This document shows positions 17,184 through 26,319 of a stretch of DNA of 64,000 bases, in pieces. Each line of letters starts with the position of its first letter. The stretch's first letter is position 1. Under the pieces are notes generated by a model that ran no database searches, was not told the DNA's origin, and worked only from the letters and a program-made list of their open reading frames with translations. Origin of the DNA: an uncultured Rivibacter sp. (GTDB lineage Bacteria > Pseudomonadota > Gammaproteobacteria > Burkholderiales > Burkholderiaceae); contig CAMLLU010000029.1 of the NCBI GenBank assembly GCA_946480925.1, positions 1-64,000 on the forward strand. The letters are read 5' to 3'. A program made the translations under genes and the position numbers.

Positions 17184-17807
17184 ATGAGCAGCACTCGCCC
17201 CAAACCCTTTTCGATGATCCGTGAGTTCCACCTCGCGGACTGGTTCACGCTGGCCAACTCGTTCTGCGGTGTCGGCGCGTTGTTTTCGGTGATGTCGTAC
17301 CTGCAGTCACGTGACGTGCTGCACCTGTACTTCGCCTGCGCGCTGATCCCCGTGGCGCTGGTGTTCGACGTGCTCGACGGCCGCATCGCGCGCTGGCGCC
17401 AGCGCAGTTCGGCCATGGGCCGCGAGCTCGATTCACTGGCCGACGTCATCTCCTTCGGCGTGGCACCCGCGGCCATTGCCTACGGCTGTGGCATGCAGGG
17501 CCTGTACGACCGCATCGTGCTGGTGTTCTTCGTGGCCTGCGGTGTGTCTCGGCTGGCGCGCTACAACGTCACTGCCGAAAAGCTTTCCGAAGGCGGCGAC
17601 AAGGTGAAGTACTTCGAGGGCACGCCCATCCCTACTTCGCTGGTGCTGGTGATGGTGCTGGCCGCTGCCGCCTACAGCGGCGCGTTGGGCGACGCGCTGT
17701 GGTTCGGCTCCGTCAAGATCGGGGGCTTCACGCTGCACCCGCTGGTGCTGCTGTTCGCGCTGTCGGGCTCGCTGATGGTGAGCCGCATCCGCATTCCCAA
17801 GCTCTGA
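17184..17807 (+). CDS. pssA: CDP-diacylglycerol-serine O-phosphatidyltransferase
   Basis: A 207-residue integral-membrane enzyme making phosphatidylserine from CDP-diacylglycerol and serine, the first step to phosphatidylethanolamine. The CDP-alcohol phosphotransferase signature is complete: DGRIARWRQRSSAMGRELDS followed by LAD. The rest is strongly hydrophobic. ATG 17184 gives the typical PssA start, MSSTRPKPFSMIREF; earlier in-frame codons run into the pseudogene region. The PssA (archaeal-type, membrane) form is usual in Burkholderiales, often near ilvC or leuA, which are not seen here. Confidence 0.9.
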   Translation: MSSTRPKPFSMIREFHLADWFTLANSFCGVGALFSVMSYLQSRDVLHLYFACALIPVALVFDVLDGRIARWRQRSSAMGRELDSLADVISFGVAPAAIAYGCGMQGLYDRIVLVFFVACGVSRLARYNVTAEKLSEGGDKVKYFEGTPIPTSLVLVMVLAAAAYSGALGDALWFGSVKIGGFTLHPLVLLFALSGSLMVSRIRIPKL

Positions 17808-17921
17808 GCCAGGCCGGCCGAAGGCCGCGCGTACTGCCGAAATTGCCGGCGCGGCCACCTTGCCGCTCTACAGTTGCGGGCGCCGCGCGCGGGCGCGCAC
17901 TCCACAGGAGCCTTCCGTTCC

Positions 17922-18584
17922 ATGAGCAAACTCAAATACACCGTCATCGGCCTGGGCACCTTCGGCAGCACGGTCGCGCGCGAGCTCGAGCGGCTGGGCA
18001 ACGAAGTGCTGGGCATCGACCGCGACGAGGCGCGCGTGAACCAGCTGGCCGAGGAGCTGTCGCACGCGGTGATCGCCGATGCGCAGGACGAGAAGGTGCT
18101 GCGCGAGCTGGGCGTGGCCGACCACGACGGCGCGGTGGTGGCCATCGGCGAGGACCTGGAATCCAACATCCTGTGCACGCTGGCGCTCAAGAGCCTCGAG
18201 CTGCGCAGCATCTGGGTCAAGGCCGCGTCACCGGTGCACCACCGCATCCTCGAGCGGCTGGGGGCCGACCGCATCGTCAACCCCGAGCACCACGTCGGCA
18301 TGCAGGTGGCCCGCACGATGATCTACCCGCACGTGCTCGACTACATCGCGCTCGGCGGTGACGACTACATCGTCGAGCTCGAGGTGCCCGCCGCGCTGGA
18401 AGGTCGCAGCGCTGCCGAGCTGAAGCTGCAGGAAGCCTACGGCGTCACCGTGCTTGCCAGCAAGCGCGGCGGAGAGCCCGCCGCCAGTGGCGACCTGATC
18501 CAGCGCCCGCTGCGCCAGGGTGAGCGCCTGGTGCTGCTGGGCACGCTGGCCGGGCTGCGGCGCTTCTCGCGCGAGAAGATGTGA
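17922..18584 (+). CDS. ktrA: Potassium uptake regulatory subunit KtrA
   Basis: A 220-residue cytoplasmic RCK protein that gates KtrB. The Rossmann nucleotide motif GLGTFGSTVARELERLG (residues about 9-25) and GIDRDEARVNQLAEEL are followed by a TrkA-C domain (about 135-220). AGGAG lies 10 bases before ATG 17922; an in-frame ATG at 17874 falls in GC-repetitive non-coding sequence. It overlaps ktrB by four bases, ATG-TGA over GTG-AAG, so the pair is coupled. Confidence 0.92.
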   Translation: MSKLKYTVIGLGTFGSTVARELERLGNEVLGIDRDEARVNQLAEELSHAVIADAQDEKVLRELGVADHDGAVVAIGEDLESNILCTLALKSLELRSIWVKAASPVHHRILERLGADRIVNPEHHVGMQVARTMIYPHVLDYIALGGDDYIVELEVPAALEGRSAAELKLQEAYGVTVLASKRGGEPAASGDLIQRPLRQGERLVLLGTLAGLRRFSREKM

Positions 18585-19942
18585 AGCACTGGTCGTCCAT
18601 CGAGGCGCAGGTTGCGGCCGCAACGCAGCGCCGCGTGATCCAGCTGCCGCCCACGGCGGTGTTGACACTGCTGTTCTGCGTGCTCATCGCCGTGGCGACC
18701 GTGCTGCTGATGCTGCCGGGCGTGGCGGCGCGGCCGCTTTCATGGATGGAGGCGCTGTTCACCGCGGCCTCGGCCGTCACCGTGACCGGGCTGGCGGTGG
18801 TCGATGTGGGCAGCGAGCTCACCCGTGCCGGCCAGTGGCTGCTGCTCGTGTGCATCCAGCTGGGCGGCCTGGGCATCATGACCTTCACTGTGATGGTGCT
18901 GGCGTTGCTGGGCCAGCGGCTGGGCATTCGCCAGCAGCTCGTGCTCAAGGAAGACCTGAACCAGACGTCGCTGGGCGATCTCGTGCGGCTCGTGGCGGTG
19001 ATCGCCGCGGTGGTGGGCGCGGCCGAAGTGGCCGGCACCCTGCTGCTGGCGGTGCGCTTCGTGCCGGAGTTCGGCTGGAGCGAGGGGCTGTTCCGGGCGC
19101 TCTTCCATGCCGTTTCGGCCTTCAACAACGCCGGCATCGCGCTGTGGCCCGACAGCCTGATGCGCTATGCGACCGACTGGTGGATCAATCTCGTGCTGAT
19201 CGCGATGATCGTGCTGGGCAGCATCGGCTTCTCGGTGATCGACGAGGTCGCCAACCGCCGCCGGTGGAAGAGCCTGTCGCTGCACACGCGGCTCACGCTG
19301 GTGGGCACCGCCGCGCTCATCGTGTGGGCCACCGTGTGGTTCGCGCTGCTGGAGTGGCACAACCCGCGCACGCTGGGCGCCCACCACGTGGCCGACCGGC
19401 TGGTGATCTCGCTGTTCCAGGCGGTGTCGTTCCGCACGGCAGGGCTCAACACGGTGGACGTGGCCGGCCTCACCGACGCGACCAGCTTCATGACGATGAC
19501 GCAGATGTTCATCGGCGGCAGCAGCACCTCCACGGCCGGCGGCATCAAGGTCTCGTCGTTCATGGTGCTGGTCATCGCAACGCTGGCCTTCCTGCGCGGC
19601 TCCACGTCGCCATCGGCCTTCGGCCGCGCGGTCTCCACGGTGGACATGCTGCGCGTGCTGGCGCTGGCGTTCCTGAGCCTGCTGGTGGCGGCGCTGGGTG
19701 TGTTCGCGCTGGTGGCCACGCAGGAAGGCAGCTTCATCGACCTGATGTTCGAAGCCGTGTCGGCCACCGGCACAACGGGCCTGTCGCGCGGCGCCACGGC
19801 GAAGCTCGACGACTTCGGCCGCGGCGTGCTGGTGGTGATCATGTTCCTCGGCCGCATCGGCCCGCTGGCACTGGGCCTCATGCTCGCGCGCGGTACAGCC
19901 GATGCCATCCGCTATCCGGAAGGGCGGGTGTACCTGGGATAG
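18581..19942 (+). CDS. ktrB: Potassium transporter KtrB
   Basis: A 453-residue TrkH/KtrB-family K+ (Na+-coupled) channel-like transporter. Four pore loops are visible with their filter glycines: SAVTVTGLAV, SAFNNAGIAL, RTAGLNTVD and ATGTTGLSRG. The start is GTG 18581, overlapping the ktrA stop, with no room for another start nearby. It works with KtrA in potassium uptake and osmotic adaptation. Confidence 0.93.
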   Translation: MKHWSSIEAQVAAATQRRVIQLPPTAVLTLLFCVLIAVATVLLMLPGVAARPLSWMEALFTAASAVTVTGLAVVDVGSELTRAGQWLLLVCIQLGGLGIMTFTVMVLALLGQRLGIRQQLVLKEDLNQTSLGDLVRLVAVIAAVVGAAEVAGTLLLAVRFVPEFGWSEGLFRALFHAVSAFNNAGIALWPDSLMRYATDWWINLVLIAMIVLGSIGFSVIDEVANRRRWKSLSLHTRLTLVGTAALIVWATVWFALLEWHNPRTLGAHHVADRLVISLFQAVSFRTAGLNTVDVAGLTDATSFMTMTQMFIGGSSTSTAGGIKVSSFMVLVIATLAFLRGSTSPSAFGRAVSTVDMLRVLALAFLSLLVAALGVFALVATQEGSFIDLMFEAVSATGTTGLSRGATAKLDDFGRGVLVVIMFLGRIGPLALGLMLARGTADAIRYPEGRVYLG

Positions 19943-19996
19943 GGCTGGTGGCGGGCCGGCCACACGCTCAGCCACAGGCCGGGGCAGGCGGCCCGC

Positions 19997-21451
19997 TCAC
20001 ACACGCACCGTCTTCCACCTCCCGCGGGTGAACAGCCACAGCGTGAACAGGCCCACTGAAGTCTCGGAGGCGAACACGGCCCAGAAGACGCCGGTGGCCT
20101 GCAGGTCCAGCTGCAGCGCCAGCAGCCACGCCAGCGGGATCTGGATCAGCCAGAAGAAGACGAGGTTGATCTTCGTCGGCGTCACCGTGTCGCCCGCGCC
20201 GTTGAAGGCCTGTACCGAGACCATCCACCAGCCGTAGACGAAGTAGGAGTACGACAGGATGCGCAGCCACTCGGCGCCGATGTCGACCACGGCGCTTTCA
20301 GTGGTGAAGAGGCCGATCAGCTCGCGCGGGAAGAGGAAGAAGACCACCGATACCGCGGCGGTGAACGCCATGTTGTACCAGCCGATGCGCCACACCGACG
20401 CCTCGGCACGGCCCGGCTCGCCGGCGCCGAGGTTCTGGCCCACCAGCGTGGCCGCGGCGTTGGACATGCCCCAGGCCGGCATGAGCGTGAACATCATGAG
20501 GCGGATGGCGATCGTTGCGCCGGCCACCGCGTCGCTGCCGATGGTGGCGAGGATGCGCATGAGGAAGATCCACGCCGTCATGGCAACGATCATCTGGCCG
20601 ATGCCGCCGAGCGAGGTGCGCACGATGTGCCACATCGTGCCGGCCTCGATGGCGAGCTGCGCGACGCGGATGCGGATATGCCGGCTGCCGCGCAGCAGGA
20701 TCCACAGCTGCATCGCCACACCGGTGCCGCGGCCGATGACCGTGGCGATGGCCGCGCCCTCGACGCCCATCGCCGGGATGGGCCCGAACCCGAAGATTAG
20801 GATCGGGTCGAGCACGATGTTCAGGCCGTTGGCGACCCACAGCACCCGCATGGCAACCGCCGCGTCGCCGGCGCCGCGAAAGATCGCGTTGCAGACGAAG
20901 AGCAGCATGATGACCACGTTGCTGCCCAGCATCCATTGCAGGTAGCGCACGCCGTGCGTGAGCGTCCACGCGTCGGCGCCCATCAGCTGCAGCAGCTCGC
21001 GCGCGAAGACGATGCCGGCTGCCGCGAATGGCAGTGAGGCCAGCGCGGCGATCCAGATCGCCTGCACGGCACTGACCGCGGCCGCCTCGCGGTCGCCTTC
21101 GCCGGTGCGTCTGGCGACGACCGCCGTCACCGCCATCGCGAGGCCGATGCCGATGGCGTACAGCAGGAACAGGAACGTCTCGGTCAGTCCGACCGTGGCC
21201 ACCGCAGAGGCGCCGAGCCTGGCGACGAACCAGATGTCGACGACCGCGAACGTCGATTCGAGCACCAGTTCGAGCACCATCGGCACGGCGAGCAGGAACA
21301 CGGCACGCCGCAGCGGGATCTTCGTGTAGTCCGCGCCGGTGCCGCGGATCGCGGCACCGAGTTCGCGCCACAGTGAGCGGTCCTGAGTGGCGGCAACGGC
21401 GGCATCGGCACCGCCCGCGGCGGGGGCGGTTGGTGGATCGGTCGGGTTCAT
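19997..21451 (-). CDS. MATE family efflux transporter
   Basis: A 484-residue pump of the multidrug and toxin extrusion family with about 12 hydrophobic segments. MATE-typical features include VPMVLELVLESTFAVVDIWF near residue 55, IGSDAVAGATIAIRL and AATLVGQNLGAGEPGRAE in the second half. ATG 21451 is preferred. Although the frame is open further upstream, that extension runs through sequence without a coding pattern and into the next gene on the same strand. It would export cationic compounds using Na+ or H+. The upstream gap 21452-21702 shows no gene I can support. Confidence 0.9.
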   Translation of the reverse strand: MNPTDPPTAPAAGGADAAVAATQDRSLWRELGAAIRGTGADYTKIPLRRAVFLLAVPMVLELVLESTFAVVDIWFVARLGASAVATVGLTETFLFLLYAIGIGLAMAVTAVVARRTGEGDREAAAVSAVQAIWIAALASLPFAAAGIVFARELLQLMGADAWTLTHGVRYLQWMLGSNVVIMLLFVCNAIFRGAGDAAVAMRVLWVANGLNIVLDPILIFGFGPIPAMGVEGAAIATVIGRGTGVAMQLWILLRGSRHIRIRVAQLAIEAGTMWHIVRTSLGGIGQMIVAMTAWIFLMRILATIGSDAVAGATIAIRLMMFTLMPAWGMSNAAATLVGQNLGAGEPGRAEASVWRIGWYNMAFTAAVSVVFFLFPRELIGLFTTESAVVDIGAEWLRILSYSYFVYGWWMVSVQAFNGAGDTVTPTKINLVFFWLIQIPLAWLLALQLDLQATGVFWAVFASETSVGLFTLWLFTRGRWKTVRV

Positions 21452-21702
21452 CGGGACTCCATCTGGTGAATGCGGCTTTACGGCAAGACGACGAACGAGA
21501 CGGGCTGGAATCGACATCGGCGGTGTTTCCGCCATAAAAAATACGGCGGCGCGCCGCTGGTGGCGAGAGTGCCCTGGGTGCGCAGGGGTCAACTGTCCGA
21601 GATCAGCCTGAAGCCACACCCCCGCGAGGGTCTGCGAGACCAGCAGCTGGCGGCCGAACCGGCCATCGAATGAAGCGCCGAAGCCCTGTCGGGCGGGCAA
21701 TC

Positions 21703-22374
21703 TCAGCGCCCGGGCTGCTGCGCCCGCTGCACCGTATCCGCCACCGCGAAGGCGAGCGCATCCAGCAGGTCCGACAGCGTCTGTGCATGGGCCTGCGGCG
21801 TGTCGGCGCTGGCGGCCAGCTCGAAGTTGCGCTCCAGCGTGAGCAATGGCCTCGGCGTGGCGGCGGCTGCCGGCTTGCCGCTGGCGGTGGTGAGGCTGCT
21901 GACCACGATGCGTGCATGCGCCTGCAGCATCAGGCGGTTGCGTACGAAGTCCATCGGTGCCAGGTCCACCTGCACGGCGTAGGTAGCACCGCGTTCGGCA
22001 CAGTCGTCGTCGCACAGCTGCCAGCCGGGCAGCGCCTGCCGCAGCGCCGCCTGGAACTCGCGCCCGAGGCCCACTTCGATGCGTTCGGCCCAGAAGGTGT
22101 TGGGCCATTCGGCCAGCGTGCTCGCGTCGGCGCGGTAGCGTACCCGGCGCGACTGGATGTATTCGGGCAGCCCCAGCCGGCGCACGGCCAGCACCGTGCC
22201 TGCCTGCCGCGGCACCGGCGTGATGGCCGACGCGCTGGCCCCAGCCGCCGGGCGCGCGGTCGAGGGCACCGTGAGCAGCGTGGGGCGCGGCTGCTGGCTC
22301 GCGCAGCCGGCCAGCAGCCAGGCGGCAGCCGCCAGCGGCACGGAAATGCGGAGTGATCGGCGAAGCAGGTTCAT
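21703..22374 (-). CDS. PqiC/YmbA-type ABC-transport auxiliary lipoprotein
   Basis: A 223-residue outer-membrane lipoprotein, part of an MCE-type lipid transport system. A signal sequence ends in the lipobox LAGC (Cys about 24). The mature part has LGLPEYIQSRRVRYR and later LMLQAHARIVV, as in the ABC-auxiliary (DUF330/PqiC) family. It overlaps the MlaD-like gene by four bases and is last in the mlaE-mlaF-mlaD run, where it probably provides the outer-membrane end of the lipid path. Confidence 0.85.
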   Translation of the reverse strand: MNLLRRSLRISVPLAAAAWLLAGCASQQPRPTLLTVPSTARPAAGASASAITPVPRQAGTVLAVRRLGLPEYIQSRRVRYRADASTLAEWPNTFWAERIEVGLGREFQAALRQALPGWQLCDDDCAERGATYAVQVDLAPMDFVRNRLMLQAHARIVVSSLTTASGKPAAAATPRPLLTLERNFELAASADTPQAHAQTLSDLLDALAFAVADTVQRAQQPGR

Positions 22375-23333
22375 GGGCGGTTTCCGAAGATCACGGCGTT
22401 GGGTTTTTCTTCCAGCAGCTCGGCCCAGTCGCGCAGGCTGCGCGCCGCCTGCGAGAGGTCACGCACCGCGGTGTCGAGGTCGCCGCGCAGCGGTGCGCCC
22501 GGTGCGGTCAGCTCGGCCACGCGGTCCATTGCCAGTCGCGCGGATTCGGCCGCCTCGCGGGCGCCCGTCAGCGTTCGCTGCAGTTCGGGCTGCACGCCGG
22601 CCACGGTGTCGCGCGTAGTCTCTGACAAACGGGTCACCGAGGCCAGCGTCGCGTTCGCATTCCGTTCCACCCGCTGTATCGCCGCGGTGGTGGCCACCAG
22701 CGTCTTGCGAGCCTCGTTGGCCGTGCTGCTCACCTCGCGGGCGCTCACGTCCAGCGTGGCCTGCGCGCTGACGAGCGTCTTCTGCAGCACCTGCAGCGTG
22801 TGGCGCAGGTCTTCGACCGTCTGCCGCAGCGGCAGCTCGGCCACCTGGTCGATCAGCGCGCCGAAGCGGTCGGGCTGCGCCGGGATCTCGGCTTCGCCGT
22901 TGCGGCCCAGCCGAACCGCGGGCGTGTCGGGCTCGAAGTCGAGGTCGATGGCGCGCTGGCCGGTCACGAAGCTCTGCGCCACCAGCCGCGCGCGCAGGCC
23001 CCGCTGTACCAGCTCCTCGATGTCGATGGGTGTCTTGGGCTGGGCGCCGTTGATGCGCACCGCCGACGACTGCAGCCGCACGTGCACCGGGATGCTGGCG
23101 TTGAGCGTGCGCTGGTCGACCTCGATGCCGATGTTCATGACCTGGCCCACCTGCACACCGCGAAAGGTGACCGGTGCGCCGATGTACAGCCCGCTGACGT
23201 TGCCCTTGAAGTAGACGACCGCGCGCACCTGCGGCTGGAACAGGTCGGCCCCGCTCAGCCACAGCACGCCGGCCACCGCCAGCAGGATCGCGCCGATGAG
23301 GAAGCTGCCGACGAGGAGGGCTTGGCGTTTCAT
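22371..23333 (-). CDS. MCE-family lipid-binding protein (MlaD-like)
   Basis: A 320-residue protein with one N-terminal membrane anchor (LLVGSFLIGAILLAVAGVLW) followed by an MCE domain at about 40-120, including NVSGLYIGAPVTFRGVQVGQ. A long helical C-terminal region (about 170-300) suits the tunnel-forming helices of extended MCE proteins. It sits in the inner membrane and receives phospholipid with the MlaE and MlaF partners. It overlaps both neighbours by four bases. It is longer than E. coli MlaD (183 residues), as is common for this operon type. Confidence 0.88.
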   Translation of the reverse strand: MKRQALLVGSFLIGAILLAVAGVLWLSGADLFQPQVRAVVYFKGNVSGLYIGAPVTFRGVQVGQVMNIGIEVDQRTLNASIPVHVRLQSSAVRINGAQPKTPIDIEELVQRGLRARLVAQSFVTGQRAIDLDFEPDTPAVRLGRNGEAEIPAQPDRFGALIDQVAELPLRQTVEDLRHTLQVLQKTLVSAQATLDVSAREVSSTANEARKTLVATTAAIQRVERNANATLASVTRLSETTRDTVAGVQPELQRTLTGAREAAESARLAMDRVAELTAPGAPLRGDLDTAVRDLSQAARSLRDWAELLEEKPNAVIFGNRP

Positions 23334-24097
23334 GAGGTGACGGGAGTTTGCCGCTCGGGGTCTTCTCTTCGTAAGAAGGCTCTCACGGTGGGGTGTTGCG
23401 CATCATCCCTCAGCTGGCGCGGACTGCCGTGTGCGATGGGGTGCCGGCTGTCGGCGTCGAGAAAGATGCCGTCGTCGGCAATGCCCAGCAGGCTGGGCAG
23501 TTCGTGGCTCACCATCACCACCGCGGCGCCGGTGCGCTCGCGCACGTCGAGGATGAGTTCGTCCAGCCGCACCGAGCTGATGGGGTCGAGCCCGGCCGAG
23601 GGTTCGTCGAGAAACAGCAGCGGCGGCTCTGCGGCGATGGCGCGTGCCAGGCCGGCGCGTTTCTTCATGCCGCCGCTCAGCTCCGAAGGCGCCTTGCCGG
23701 CATGCTCGCCCAGCCCCACCCATTCGAGCACCTCGCGGGCACGCGCCTCGCGCTGCTTCGCGTCGAGCGTGGTCTGGCGCTCCAGCGGCAGCAGCACGTT
23801 CTCGAGCACGCTCATCGACGACCACAGCGCCGCGCTCTGGAACAGCATGCCGAAGCCGGCACGCATGCGCTGGCGTTCGGCATCGTCGCTCTTCCAGTAG
23901 TCCACGTTTTCGTATTCGATGCGCCCGGCATGGGGCGGCAACAGCCCGATCAGGTGCCTGAGCAGCGTGCTCTTGCCGCAGCCGCTGCCACCCATCACGG
24001 CGAAGATGCTGCCGCGCTCGAGCGAGAACGACACGCCGGTCTGGATGAGCCGCGAGCCGAAGCGCATTTCGAGATCGTGGACGGCCAGCAGCGGCAT
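23330..24097 (-). CDS. MCE-system ABC transporter ATP-binding protein (MlaF-like)
   Basis: A 255-residue ATPase powering the lipid transporter. Walker A GGSGCGKST, signature ELSGGMKKRAGLARAI and Walker B PLLFLDEPSAGLDP are all intact. SGGMKKR is the form typical of MlaF. It lies 12 bases after the permease gene and overlaps the MCE gene by four bases. Confidence 0.92.
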   Translation of the reverse strand: MPLLAVHDLEMRFGSRLIQTGVSFSLERGSIFAVMGGSGCGKSTLLRHLIGLLPPHAGRIEYENVDYWKSDDAERQRMRAGFGMLFQSAALWSSMSVLENVLLPLERQTTLDAKQREARAREVLEWVGLGEHAGKAPSELSGGMKKRAGLARAIAAEPPLLFLDEPSAGLDPISSVRLDELILDVRERTGAAVVMVSHELPSLLGIADDGIFLDADSRHPIAHGSPRQLRDDAQHPTVRAFLRREDPERQTPVTS

Positions 24098-24109
24098 CGA
24101 GGGCTTCCT

Positions 24110-24916
24110 TCAGATGTCCAGTGCATTCGCGCACACCGCGAACACCGCGTCGATCGAGATGATGCCCACGATGCTGGTCACCACCGTGCGCGTGGTGGCC
24201 TGGCCCACGCCGGCCGCGCTGCGCTGCGCTTGCAGCCCGTAGTAGCAGCCGGTGATGGCCACCAGCGCGCCGAACACGAAGGATTTCGAGAACCCGAGCC
24301 CCACATGCGCCATGCTGAGTGCCTCGAAGCTGCGGTCGAAATAGGCCGCGGGTGCGATGTGCAACATGCCGCCGCCCACCAGCAGCCCGCCCAGCAGGCC
24401 GGTGAGGCAGGCGTAGACGAACAGCAGCGGCATCAGTGCCACCAGCGCCAGCACGCGCGGCAGCACCAGGTAGTCCACCGCGTGCAGCCCCAGCACTTCG
24501 AGCGCGTCGATTTCCTCGTTGGCCTGCATGGTCGCGATCTCCGCGGCAAACGCCGCGCCGGTGCGCCCGGCCATCACCACCGCGGTGATCACGGCCGCCA
24601 TTTCGCGTGCCACCGCAATGCCCACCAGGTCGGCCACGTAGATGCCGGCCCCGAACTTCACCAGCTGCACGGCGCCCACGAAGGCGAGGATGGCACCCAC
24701 CAGCAGGTTGACGACGAAGACGATGGGCAGCGAACGCGCGCTGCAATCGGCTGCGATGCGCAGGAAATCGGTGGTGCGGAAGGCCTTGCCCCGGCGCAGC
24801 GCGGCGCCCGCGGACAGGATCACCTGGCCCAGGAAGGCAATGGCTTGGAGTGGAAGGAAAGGGGCCAGGCGCAAGGGGCAGCGGTCTCCGGGTGCAGACC
24901 GCGCCGATTGAAGCAC
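24110..24916 (-). CDS. MCE-system ABC transporter permease (MlaE-like)
   Basis: A 268-residue MlaE-family permease of the inner membrane with about five hydrophobic segments. Family-typical stretches are EMAAVITAVVMAGRTGAAFA and EIATMQANEEIDALEVLG. It is the first gene of the mlaE-mlaF-mlaD-lipoprotein operon. The start is the ATG at 24916; the first 20 residues are not conserved in character, so a later start is possible. Confidence 0.9.
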   Translation of the reverse strand: MLQSARSAPGDRCPLRLAPFLPLQAIAFLGQVILSAGAALRRGKAFRTTDFLRIAADCSARSLPIVFVVNLLVGAILAFVGAVQLVKFGAGIYVADLVGIAVAREMAAVITAVVMAGRTGAAFAAEIATMQANEEIDALEVLGLHAVDYLVLPRVLALVALMPLLFVYACLTGLLGGLLVGGGMLHIAPAAYFDRSFEALSMAHVGLGFSKSFVFGALVAITGCYYGLQAQRSAAGVGQATTRTVVTSIVGIISIDAVFAVCANALDI

Positions 24917-24959
24917 AGCGCGGCGTCAGGCGCCGTGCGGGAGAAGTACCGGTATGGGC

Positions 24960-25424
24960 TCAGGAGGCAGGCCGCGGCGGTGCCTTCATCACGCGCGTCT
25001 TGCCGCCGGTGGTGACGAGGATCACCGCATCGCCGGGCTGCAGCTCTTCGTTGCCCTTGGCCTGCACCACCGAGCGCCGCTCGCCGCTGGGCAGCTGCAG
25101 CAGGATCTCGTAGGCGCTTTCGCGCGTGGCGGCGCGCTCGACGGCGTTGCCCACCACTGCGCCGGTCACCGCGGCCAGCACGCCCACGACCACGGCCTCG
25201 CGGCTGCCGCCCACCGACGAGCCCGCCACGCCGCCCACCACCGCGCCGGTGGCGCCGCCCATGCCGCTTTGCGTGCCGTCCACGACGACTGGGCGCACGT
25301 TGAGCACGGTGGCGTCCTGCACCTGCGACAGCCGCTGGGCCTCGCTGCGCTGCACGACGTCGGGACTGGTGGTCGAACAGGCCGCCAGCGCTGCGGCGGC
25401 CAGCAGGGTGAGGAGGGATCTCAT
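24960..25424 (-). CDS. Glycine-zipper outer-membrane lipoprotein (SlyB/Pcp-like)
   Basis: A 154-residue lipoprotein with lipobox LAAC (Cys16). The centre is a glycine zipper, GMGGATGAVVGGVAGSSVGG with GVLAAVTGAVVGNAVE following. The C-terminal beta-rich segment EILLQLPSGERRSVVQ matches the SlyB/Pcp/YmgG group. Such proteins sit in the outer membrane and stabilise it under stress. It is monocistronic by position, 43 bases before the mlaE-like gene. Confidence 0.82.
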   Translation of the reverse strand: MRSLLTLLAAAALAACSTTSPDVVQRSEAQRLSQVQDATVLNVRPVVVDGTQSGMGGATGAVVGGVAGSSVGGSREAVVVGVLAAVTGAVVGNAVERAATRESAYEILLQLPSGERRSVVQAKGNEELQPGDAVILVTTGGKTRVMKAPPRPAS

Positions 25425-25541
25425 GACAGTCCTTTCAGGCGATGAACGCCGGAAATTCTGCGCGCGCCTTGTGAAGAAACCTTGCGAGGCGACAAGGCAG
25501 TGGGGCCACCGGCCCCCGGGGGGCGCGGTGCGATGGATCGC

Positions 25542-26099
25542 TCAGCAATGCAGCCGGCTGTGCTTGGGCACGCTGGCCAGCAGGAACTCCATCTGGTCGG
25601 CCAGGATGCGCCGCCCGCGCAGGATCATGTCCTCGTGCAGGCTGGGCACGTAAGGCAGGTAGATCAGCGACATGTTGGCCTCTTCGGGCGTGCGGTTGCC
25701 CTTGCGGCCGTTGCAGTTGCGGCACGCGGTGATGCAGTTCATCCAGGTGTCGCGGCCGCCGCGCGAAGTGGGGCGGATGTGTTCGCGCGTGAGATGGTCC
25801 AGCGGGAACTGGTGGCCGCAGTAGGCGCACAGGTAGCGGTCGCGCGCGAACAGCTTGGGGTTCGACAGTGCCGGCACCGTGCGCCAAGCACGGCTGGGGA
25901 TGGCGCCGCGCACCGCGATGATGGGGTGCACCTCGATGCGCGATTGCAGCCCGGTGCGACGCTGGGTGCCGCCGCGCAGCACCCAGAACGGATCGCCCAA
26001 AGTCCAGGCGACTCCGTCGCAGGCGTAGATCACGGCCGCTTCTTTCGCCGAGATCCAGGCCTGCGGGCGGCCGGATACGTCGAGTTGAAGCACATCCAT
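25542..26099 (-). CDS. HNH endonuclease domain protein
   Basis: A 185-residue protein. The HNH core is complete: zinc pair CAYCGHQF, HLTREHIRPTSRGG with the catalytic His, and CRNCNGRKGNRTPEEA. This chromosomal protein is widespread in proteobacteria as a stand-alone HNH gene of unknown cellular role, so it need not be defence-related. The 220-base gap upstream (26100-26319) holds an inverted repeat, CACTCAA (26165-26171) with TTGAGTG (26184-26190), and no gene. Confidence 0.85.
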   Translation of the reverse strand: MDVLQLDVSGRPQAWISAKEAAVIYACDGVAWTLGDPFWVLRGGTQRRTGLQSRIEVHPIIAVRGAIPSRAWRTVPALSNPKLFARDRYLCAYCGHQFPLDHLTREHIRPTSRGGRDTWMNCITACRNCNGRKGNRTPEEANMSLIYLPYVPSLHEDMILRGRRILADQMEFLLASVPKHSRLHC

Positions 26100-26319
26100 G
26101 ACCCGCTCCTGCTGTAGGGTCTGTTATCCACAGACCTGCGGAGCATAGAGCAACAAGGGTGCCGCACTCAACTGGCGGGGCCATTGAGTGTGGCGAACGC
26201 CCACTTTCGTCAAGTTCCTGTCACATGGACTCGACGGTTATCGGACCACGGTGTGAAGACTTCAAACCGGAAGCGCTGAACAAATCAAATCATGCCGTCG
26301 CGTGGTTTGTGCAGCGGAG

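Noticed and set aside
21452..21702. Protein-like stretches between the MATE and lipoprotein genes on either strand
   Set aside because: No consistent start, ribosome site or family on either strand, so it is treated as intergenic.
21452..22108. N-terminal extension of the MATE pump up to 22108
   Set aside because: The extra residues have shadow-like composition and run through the lipoprotein gene; MATE proteins start near 21451.
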